This document shows, in pieces, positions 58,409 through 64,000 of a stretch of 64,000 nucleotides of DNA. The notes under the pieces were generated by a model, which saw only the letters and a program-made list of their open reading frames with translations, searched no databases and was not told where the DNA came from. A program made the translations under genes and the position numbers. The stretch is from Denitrobaculum tricleocarpae. Lineage in GTDB: Bacteria; Pseudomonadota; Alphaproteobacteria; Kiloniellales; Kiloniellaceae. Numbering within the stretch: the stretch's first letter is position 1; every line of letters starts with the position of its first letter. The DNA is taken from positions 372,001 through 436,000 of the forward strand of contig NZ_ML660053.1 of NCBI RefSeq assembly GCF_007004665.1, given 5' to 3'.

Positions 58409-59989
58409 ATGCGACGACTGATGGGAGCGGCGTTGATCGCCGCACTGGCGTGCACGACTCCAGCCATGGCCGAAACGCCGAGAGATACACTCGTGATGGC
58501 CCATACCATCGACGATATCATCACGCTCGACCCCGCCGAGATTTTCGAGTTTTCCGGAGCCGAATATGCCGGCAATACCTACGACCGTCTGATTGGGTAC
58601 GAGGTTGAAGATGTCTCCAAGATCTTCGGCGTTGTGGCCGAAAGCTGGGAGATTTCCGAGGACGGCAAGACCTACACCTTCAAGATCCGCGACGGCATCA
58701 CGTTTGTTTCCGGCAATCCGCTGACCGCGGAGGACGCGGCGTTCTCTCTCCAGCGTGCGATCATTTTGGATAAGTCGCCGGCCTTCATTCTGACCCAGTT
58801 CGGGTTTACGCCGGAGAACGTGAAAGACAAGATCCGCGCGGACGGCAACACCCTGACCATCGAAACCGATCAGGCCTACGCGCCGACGTTCTTGCTCTAT
58901 TGCCTGACCGCGACGATCAGCTCGGTGGTCGACAAAAAAGAGGTCATGGCGAACGAGCAGGACGGCGATATGGGCCACAAGTGGCTGCGCACCAATTACG
59001 CCGGCTCCAGCGCCTTTAAACTGCGGCAGTGGAAGGCCAACGAGGTTTTGGTGCTCGATCGCAACGATGACTATTGGGGCGAGAAACCCGCCATGAAGCG
59101 GGTTGTGATCCGTCATATTTCAGAGCCGGCCACTCAGCGCCTGCTGCTGGAAAAAGGCGACATCGACATTGCACGCAAACTGGGTGCGGATCAGTTGGCA
59201 GGCCTTGAGGGCAACGATGACGTTCGTATCCGCCAGGGCGAGAAGGGTGCCGTTTACTATCTCGGCCTGAGTCAGAAAAACAAACATCTGCAGAAGCCCG
59301 AGGTTCGTCAGGCGTTGAAGTATCTGGTTGACTACAAAGGCATCGAGCAGACGATCATGAAGGGCAAGGCAACGGTCCACCAGGCCTTCCTGCCGAAGGG
59401 TTTCCTCGGGGCACTGACCGAAACGCCTTTCAGCCTGGACGTTGAAAAGGCGAAGAGCCTTTTGGCGGAGGCCGGTCTTGCGGACGGCTTCACGGTGACC
59501 ATGGATACGCGCAACACGGCGGAAATCACTGAAATGGCGCAGTCCATTCAGTCGACCTTTGCTCAGGCCGGGATCACACTGGAAATCATTCCCGGCGACG
59601 GCAAACAGACGCTGACCAAGTACCGTGCCCGCAATCACGATATCTACATTGGCCGGTGGGGACCGGATTATCAGGACCCTCACACCAATGCGGATACCTT
59701 TGCGCGGAACCCTGACAATGGCGACGATGCCAAGTCCAAGCCGCTTGCATGGCGGAATGCATGGGACATTCCCGAGATGACCAAACAGGCCGACGCTGCG
59801 GTTCTGGAAGGGGATGCCGCGAAGCGTGCCGAGATGTATCTGGCCCTGCAGCGTGAGCATCAGCAAACGTCGCCCTTCGTGATCATGATGCAGGAAATCG
59901 AGGTCGCGGCGGAGCGTGCCGACACCAAGGGCTTCATCATCGGTCCGGCGTTTGACGACAACCGTTACTACAAGGTGACCAAGGACTGA
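58409..59989 (+). CDS. Peptide/nickel-type ABC transporter substrate-binding protein
   Basis: 526 residues from the ATG at 58409, with AGGAGG 9 nt upstream; the frame opens at 58331. A signal peptide (MRRLMGAALIAALACTTPAM, cut at AMA/ETP) is followed by a family-5 extracellular binding domain: WEISEDGKTYTFKIRDGITF, then VRQALKYLVDYKGIEQTI and IGRWGPDYQDPHTNADTF. It captures a di- or oligopeptide or related solute in the periplasm for the permeases encoded next. The ligand cannot be read from sequence. First gene of a five-gene importer operon. Confidence 0.93.
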   Translation: MRRLMGAALIAALACTTPAMAETPRDTLVMAHTIDDIITLDPAEIFEFSGAEYAGNTYDRLIGYEVEDVSKIFGVVAESWEISEDGKTYTFKIRDGITFVSGNPLTAEDAAFSLQRAIILDKSPAFILTQFGFTPENVKDKIRADGNTLTIETDQAYAPTFLLYCLTATISSVVDKKEVMANEQDGDMGHKWLRTNYAGSSAFKLRQWKANEVLVLDRNDDYWGEKPAMKRVVIRHISEPATQRLLLEKGDIDIARKLGADQLAGLEGNDDVRIRQGEKGAVYYLGLSQKNKHLQKPEVRQALKYLVDYKGIEQTIMKGKATVHQAFLPKGFLGALTETPFSLDVEKAKSLLAEAGLADGFTVTMDTRNTAEITEMAQSIQSTFAQAGITLEIIPGDGKQTLTKYRARNHDIYIGRWGPDYQDPHTNADTFARNPDNGDDAKSKPLAWRNAWDIPEMTKQADAAVLEGDAAKRAEMYLALQREHQQTSPFVIMMQEIEVAAERADTKGFIIGPAFDDNRYYKVTKD

Positions 59990-60005
59990 TCAGCCTGGAA
60001 GTCAC

Positions 60006-61076
60006 GTGACTAGTCGTTCCGATAATGCGGCGGGCGGAGAAGCGCTCCTTGCGCGCCTTCGCCTGCCGCGTCCGGTCAAGGTGGTCCTGGGAGTGGTGAC
60101 AACGCTCGCGATCACCTTTCTGGGCCTTCTCGTCGTCACCTTCTTCATTGGCCGGGTCGTTCCAATCGATCCGGTGCTGGCCGCGGTCGGCGACCATGCG
60201 TCGGCGAGTGCCTATGAAAAGGCCAAGATCGAGCTTGGGCTTCATTTGCCGCTCTGGCAGCAGTTTCTGCTTTATGTGAAAAACGTCGCCGTCGGTGACT
60301 TTGGCGAGTCGGTCCTGACCGCGAATCCCGTGATCGAGGATATCAAGCGCGTCTTCCCGGCAACCCTCGAACTGGCGACCATGGGGACGATCTTCGGCGT
60401 GGTCCTGGGCGTGCCGATGGGCGTTGTGGCGGCGGTGAATAAAGGGCGCTGGCAGGATCAGCTGGTGCGCGTGCTTGGGTTGCTGGGCTACTCCGTGCCG
60501 GTTTTCTGGCTGGGGCTGGTCGGTTTACTTTTGTTTTATGCAAAGCTCGACTGGGTCGCGGGCCCGGGCCGCCTCGACATCGCCTACGAATATCTGGTCG
60601 ATCCGGTGACCGGTATGCTGTTGGTCGACAGTCTGATCGCCGGCGAGATCGACGTTTTCTACAATGCTCTCAGCCACATCGCCTTGCCTGCCATCATCCT
60701 GGGCTATTTCAGCCTCGCTTACATCAGCCGCATGACCCGTTCCTTCATGCTGGAACAGCTCGGCCAGGAATACATCATCACGGCCCGGGTCAAGGGCCTC
60801 AGCGAAAGCCGTATCATCTGGCGGCATGCGCTCGGTAACGTGATGGTGCCTCTGGTGACGGTGATCGCGCTTTCCTATGCCAGCCTGCTCGAAGGATCGG
60901 TTCTGACCGAAATCGTTTTCGCCTGGCCGGGCCTGGGGCAGTACATCACCAATTCTCTTCTGCAGGCCGACATGAACGCGGTTCTGGGCGGCACGGTCGT
61001 CGTGGGCACCGTCTTTATCAGTCTTAACCTCCTGTCCGATATTCTCTACCGGCTGCTGGACCCGCGCGCCAAATGA
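60006..61076 (+). CDS. ABC importer permease (DppB type)
   Basis: 356 residues from a GTG start. A long N-terminal helix (VKVVLGVVTTLAITFLGLLV) is followed by a periplasmic loop and five core helices. The coupling motif EAA-type is visible as YIITARVKGLSESRIIWRHA with GNVMVPLV after it, then ALSYASLLEGSVLTEIVFAWPGLGQY. It forms one half of the membrane channel. Its stop overlaps the start of the second permease as ATGA (61073-61076). The N-terminus has about 30 polar residues more than most DppB proteins. Confidence 0.92.
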   Translation: MTSRSDNAAGGEALLARLRLPRPVKVVLGVVTTLAITFLGLLVVTFFIGRVVPIDPVLAAVGDHASASAYEKAKIELGLHLPLWQQFLLYVKNVAVGDFGESVLTANPVIEDIKRVFPATLELATMGTIFGVVLGVPMGVVAAVNKGRWQDQLVRVLGLLGYSVPVFWLGLVGLLLFYAKLDWVAGPGRLDIAYEYLVDPVTGMLLVDSLIAGEIDVFYNALSHIALPAIILGYFSLAYISRMTRSFMLEQLGQEYIITARVKGLSESRIIWRHALGNVMVPLVTVIALSYASLLEGSVLTEIVFAWPGLGQYITNSLLQADMNAVLGGTVVVGTVFISLNLLSDILYRLLDPRAK

Positions 61077-61996
61077 GTGATCTTGCTTCCTCCTCCGGCT
61101 CCGGCCTCAAGGCCTGGCTGACCAGCGAAAATCCCGGATCCCACCTGCAGGCAAGTTGCAGCCGCGCCTACTACGCCTGGCTTGATTTCGCGGCAAACCG
61201 CCTGGCGCTGTTGGGCCTGATCATTGTCGGCCTGCTGGTTGCCGTGGCGGCCTTTGCGCCGTTCCTGGCGACGGCCTCGCCCATTGCACCGGACCTGACC
61301 CAGCGCCTCCTGCCGCCCAGCGCGGAATACTGGTTCGGGACCGACGAGCTAGGCCGGGATATCTACAGCCGCATCGTCTACGGCACACGGCTCACGCTTT
61401 ATGTCGTTGTGCTGGTTGCGGTGATTGCGGCGCCGGTCGGGCTGCTGGTCGGGACCTCGGCCGGGTATTTCGGCGGCTGGGTCGACAAAATTCTCATGCG
61501 GATTACCGATATCTTTCTGGCCTTTCCGCGCCTGATCCTGGCCCTGGCCTTCGTGGCGGCCCTCGGGCCGGGGATTGAGAATGCGATCTTCGCCATCGCC
61601 ATCACCTCCTGGCCGCCCTATGCGCGTATCGCGCGGGCCGAGACACTCACCATTCGGCGTGCTGACTATATCGCCGCGATCCGTTTGCAGGGGGCTTCCT
61701 CCTGGCGGGTGATCTGGGGGCATGTTGTGCCTCTCTGCACCTCATCCATTATCGTGCGGGTCACGTTGGATATGGCGGGAATCATTCTGACCGCGGCGGG
61801 TCTGGGTTTCCTTGGTCTCGGGGCACAGCCACCGCTGCCGGAATGGGGCGCGATGATTTCCTCTGGCCGGAAGTTCCTGCTGGACCAGTGGTGGCTGGCC
61901 TCGATCCCCGGGATCGCGATTTTTATCGTCAGTCTCGGCTTCAATCTGCTGGGCGACGGTCTGCGCGATGTCCTCGACCCAAAGAGCGGAGACTGA
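61073..61996 (+). CDS. ABC importer permease (DppC type)
   Basis: 307 residues, the second channel half. After a polar N-terminus and helix (LALLGLIIVGLLVAVAAFAP) comes the DppC segment PSAEYWFGTDELGRDIYSR, then the coupling loop YIAAIRLQGASSWRVIWGHV and the helix ILTAAGLGFLGLGAQPPLPE. It ends FLLDQWWLASIPGIAIFIVS and GDGLRDVLDPK, as is usual for the family. The gene overlaps its upstream neighbour by 4 bp, and the ATPase gene starts 2 bp after its stop. Confidence 0.93.
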   Translation: MSDLASSSGSGLKAWLTSENPGSHLQASCSRAYYAWLDFAANRLALLGLIIVGLLVAVAAFAPFLATASPIAPDLTQRLLPPSAEYWFGTDELGRDIYSRIVYGTRLTLYVVVLVAVIAAPVGLLVGTSAGYFGGWVDKILMRITDIFLAFPRLILALAFVAALGPGIENAIFAIAITSWPPYARIARAETLTIRRADYIAAIRLQGASSWRVIWGHVVPLCTSSIIVRVTLDMAGIILTAAGLGFLGLGAQPPLPEWGAMISSGRKFLLDQWWLASIPGIAIFIVSLGFNLLGDGLRDVLDPKSGD

Positions 61997-61997
61997 G

Positions 61998-62834
61998 ATG
62001 AGCGAGCCGCTGCTTTCGGTCCGGGACCTCAGTGTTTCCTTCGACACCCGCAAGGGTGTGGTCGAGGCCGTGCGTGGGGTCAGTTTCGACCTGGGCCGGG
62101 AAAAGCTCGGGATCGTCGGGGAGTCCGGATCCGGGAAGTCCCAGACCGGCCGCGCTTTGCTTCGCCTGACGCCGCCGCCCGGACGGGTCACGGCCAAGGC
62201 CATGAGCTTTGACGGCACTGACCTGTTGAACGCGCCCGACCGGCAGCTGCGCGAGCTGCGGGGCGGACGGATCTCCATGGTCATGCAGGATCCGAAGTAC
62301 TCCCTCAATCCGGTCATGACCGTCGGGCGGCAGATCCGCGAGGCGTATCGCGCACATGCCAGGGTCTCCAAATCTCTCGCCAAGACCAAGTCGCTGGAGA
62401 TGCTGGAGGCGGTCCGGATCCGCGACCCGGAGCGCGTATACCGGGCCTATCCCCATGAGGTCTCGGGTGGAATGGGGCAGCGGATCATGATCGCCATGAT
62501 GTTGATCACCGATCCCGATCTGCTGATCGCGGACGAGCCGACTTCGGCGCTCGATGTCACGGTGCAGCTTCAGGTGTTGGCGATCCTGGACGATCTGGTC
62601 AGCCAGCGCGGCATGGGGTTGATCTTCATCAGTCATGACCTGAACCTGGTCGCTTCCTTCTGTGATCGTATTCTGGTGATGTACGGTGGACAGGTGATGG
62701 AGGAGCTTGCGGCATCGGAGCTTCACAACGCACAGCATCCCTACACACGCGGCCTCTTGAATTGTCTGCCGCAGATCGACTCCCGTCATGAAGACCTGCC
62801 GGTGCTCACCCGTGATCCGGACTGGCTCTTGTGA
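61998..62834 (+). CDS. ABC importer ATPase (DppD/NikD type)
   Basis: 278 residues from the ATG at 61998. Walker A GESGSGKSQTGRALL (about 40-54), Q loop VMQDPKYSLNPVMTVG, signature VSGGMGQRIMIAM and Walker B LLIADEPTSALDV. It lacks the zinc-binding oligopeptide C-terminal extension of DppD/OppD (about 320 residues), so it is of the compact NikD length. It energises uptake together with the second ATPase. The stop overlaps the next start by one base. Substrate type (peptide, nickel complex, opine) stays open because of this compact build. Confidence 0.92.
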   Translation: MSEPLLSVRDLSVSFDTRKGVVEAVRGVSFDLGREKLGIVGESGSGKSQTGRALLRLTPPPGRVTAKAMSFDGTDLLNAPDRQLRELRGGRISMVMQDPKYSLNPVMTVGRQIREAYRAHARVSKSLAKTKSLEMLEAVRIRDPERVYRAYPHEVSGGMGQRIMIAMMLITDPDLLIADEPTSALDVTVQLQVLAILDDLVSQRGMGLIFISHDLNLVASFCDRILVMYGGQVMEELAASELHNAQHPYTRGLLNCLPQIDSRHEDLPVLTRDPDWLL

Positions 62835-63619
62835 TGATGATCGATATTCAGGATCTCAGTGTTGTCTTCGGCAGTAGCGCGGATCGTGTCCATGCGGTGA
62901 AAAACGTCAGCTGCCAAATTGCGGTGGGTGAATCCTTCGGCCTTGTGGGGGAGTCCGGATCGGGGAAGTCCACGGTGCTGCGCGCTCTTTGCGGTCTGGC
63001 CACCGGATGGGAGGGCGGAATAACGATCGATGGCGAGGCCTTGGAGCCCAGCGCGCGGCGTTCGAACGCCTTTTACAAAACCGTGCAGATGGTTTTCCAG
63101 GACCCCTATGGTTCGTTGCATCCGCGCCACACGGTCAATCGTATCTTGTCGGAACCGATTGCGATCCAGGGCCTCGACAAGCCCGGCTCCAGGGTCGATG
63201 AAGCCTTGGAGCAGGTCGGTCTGGGCCAGGGCTTTCGCTTCCGCTTTCCCCATCAGCTCTCCGGCGGACAGCGTCAGCGCGTCGCGATTGCCCGCGCGCT
63301 GATCCTGAAGCCGAAAATTTTGTTGCTGGACGAGCCGACCTCGGCGCTCGATGTATCGGTGCAGGCGGAGGTGCTGAACCTGCTGATGCGATTGCGCGAA
63401 GAGCTCTCGCTGACCTTTGTGCTGGTCAGTCATGACCTTGCCGTGGTTTCGCACATCTGTGACCGTATTGCGGTGATGCGCAACGGCGAGGTGGTCGAGG
63501 AGATTACGGCTGACGATCTTGCGCGGGGTCAACCCGCCGAGCGATATACCCGCCAGCTTCTCGTCGCGAGCAAGGGCTACGATAGAGCGGCCATCGATCA
63601 GTTTGAAGACTTCGGCTGA
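62834..63619 (+). CDS. ABC importer ATPase (DppF/NikE type)
   Basis: 261 residues from ATG 62834; GTG 62831 and ATG 62837 are close alternatives. Walker A GESGSGKSTVLRALCGLA, Q loop MVFQDPYGSLHPRHTVNRIL, signature LSGGQRQRVAIARAL and Walker B ILLLDEPTSALDVS, with the switch histidine in VSHDLAVVSHICD. Like its partner it lacks the long C-terminal peptide-family extension. It is the last gene of the importer operon; the next gene on this strand is the glutathione S-transferase 270 bp away. Confidence 0.93.
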   Translation: MMIDIQDLSVVFGSSADRVHAVKNVSCQIAVGESFGLVGESGSGKSTVLRALCGLATGWEGGITIDGEALEPSARRSNAFYKTVQMVFQDPYGSLHPRHTVNRILSEPIAIQGLDKPGSRVDEALEQVGLGQGFRFRFPHQLSGGQRQRVAIARALILKPKILLLDEPTSALDVSVQAEVLNLLMRLREELSLTFVLVSHDLAVVSHICDRIAVMRNGEVVEEITADDLARGQPAERYTRQLLVASKGYDRAAIDQFEDFG

Positions 63620-63664
63620 ACCGCGAAACCCTCCCTCGCTGACTTGATCGCATCCTTAGATCGG

Positions 63665-63709
63665 ATCAGGTTTAGATGGAACCGCATTGTGGTTCCATCA
63701 AAACATGAG
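63665..63709. repeat. 45-bp imperfect palindrome between the ABC operon and the GST gene
   Basis: Perfect core arms GATGGAACC (63675-63683) and GGTTCCATC (63691-63699), extended on both sides so that 16 of 19 outer positions pair. Inside the 7-nt centre CA/TG also pair, making a dyad around T63687. There is no T-run on either side, so it is an operator or a repeated palindrome rather than a classic terminator, although it could act as a bidirectional hairpin after the ABC operon. Confidence 0.6.
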
Positions 63710-63891
63710 CCGGTCGAGGAGAGGGGCGCCGAATTGCGCTGCCTCTTCAATCCCTGTACTTCGGTATATGTGGTCCGGCCAAAACCGGTGTAACGCTTGG
63801 GCTGCTACAGAATACTGGCGTGGGCGCGCTGGCCGGGTTGCATCCCCACTCACATTGACAGAGAGTCATGTGCTGAAACGAGGTTCGCATT

Positions 63892-64000
63892 ATGACACGC
63901 ATCCGGCTCCACGGGGCATCCTACAGCGTCTACACACGTATCGCCCGTCTGATTCTGGCAGAGTGTGCGCTTTCCTATGATTTCATCGAACTGGATATTT
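63892..64000 (+). CDS. Glutathione S-transferase, N-terminal fragment (runs off window)
   Basis: The 36 residues present begin MTRIRLHGASYSVYTRIARL and continue as a thioredoxin-like beta-alpha-beta unit typical of glutathione S-transferase N-terminal domains, in which the SVYTRIARL segment carries the catalytic Ser/Tyr region. GAGG lies about 9 nt upstream of the ATG. The rest of the gene is outside the window, so subclass and activity cannot be judged. Confidence 0.7.
   Translation, partial: MTRIRLHGASYSVYTRIARLILAECALSYDFIELDI

Noticed and set aside
61941-62789. 282-residue minus-strand ORF opposite the first ABC ATPase
   Set aside because: Antisense to a complete ATPase with Walker motifs; histidine/aspartate-rich shadow typical of this frame.

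Overview
The window is GC-rich chromosomal DNA from an alphaproteobacterium, most likely a marine or free-living member of the Rhodospirillales or a close relative. The supporting signs are the ArsR-methyltransferase/metF/metH cluster, the cysG-DUF2849-cysI-DUF934-cysH-ferredoxin operon, a DUF2336 protein, two TRAP transporter systems, and codon use rich in G and C at third positions. The species cannot be named from sequence alone.

Layout. 1-3.45 kb: methionine synthesis operon (metH runs off the left edge) read leftward from a promoter that has a perfect palindrome in its spacer. 3.85-9.33 kb: a 5.4 kb integrative element in the 3' end of a tRNA-Pro(CGG) gene, bounded by 46-bp direct repeats. 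It encodes an HTH protein, a putative HUH-type Rep, a small membrane protein, two XRE regulators, an excisionase-like protein and a tyrosine integrase. 9.7-13 kb: a DctPQM TRAP transporter. 13.2-18.8 kb: DUF2336 protein, universal stress protein, fused DctQM permease and TAXI receptor. 19.3-28.9 kb: apt, an amidase, a small exported protein, two gamma-glutamyltransferase paralogues, a MeaB GTPase, a membrane pentapeptide-repeat protein and a PA0069-type radical SAM protein. 29-33.5 kb: an RND efflux pump. 33.8-36.2 kb: creatinase divergent from a LysR regulator. 36.2-39.9 kb: YgfZ-like protein, glycosyltransferase and dihydroorotase. 39.9-40.0 kb: a decayed LysR gene tail. 40.2-44.1 kb: thiolase, acyl-CoA synthetase and two PPC/DUF296 proteins in one operon. 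44.3-50 kb: a sensor cluster with a REC-PAS-histidine kinase, an RpfC-like hybrid kinase and a convergent RpfF homologue. 51-56 kb: sulfite and APS reduction. 56.1-63.6 kb: M14 carboxypeptidase, DMT exporter and a five-gene peptide/nickel-type ABC importer. A glutathione S-transferase starts at the right edge.

The most interesting regions are the likely DSF (cis-2-enoic fatty acid) signalling locus, with both catalytic glutamates of RpfF conserved next to an RpfC-like kinase but no rpfG, and the small integrated replicon, whose integrase C-terminus is predicted to change between integrated and circular forms. The thiolase/acyl-CoA ligase/PPC-PPC operon is a coherent but functionally unassigned unit.
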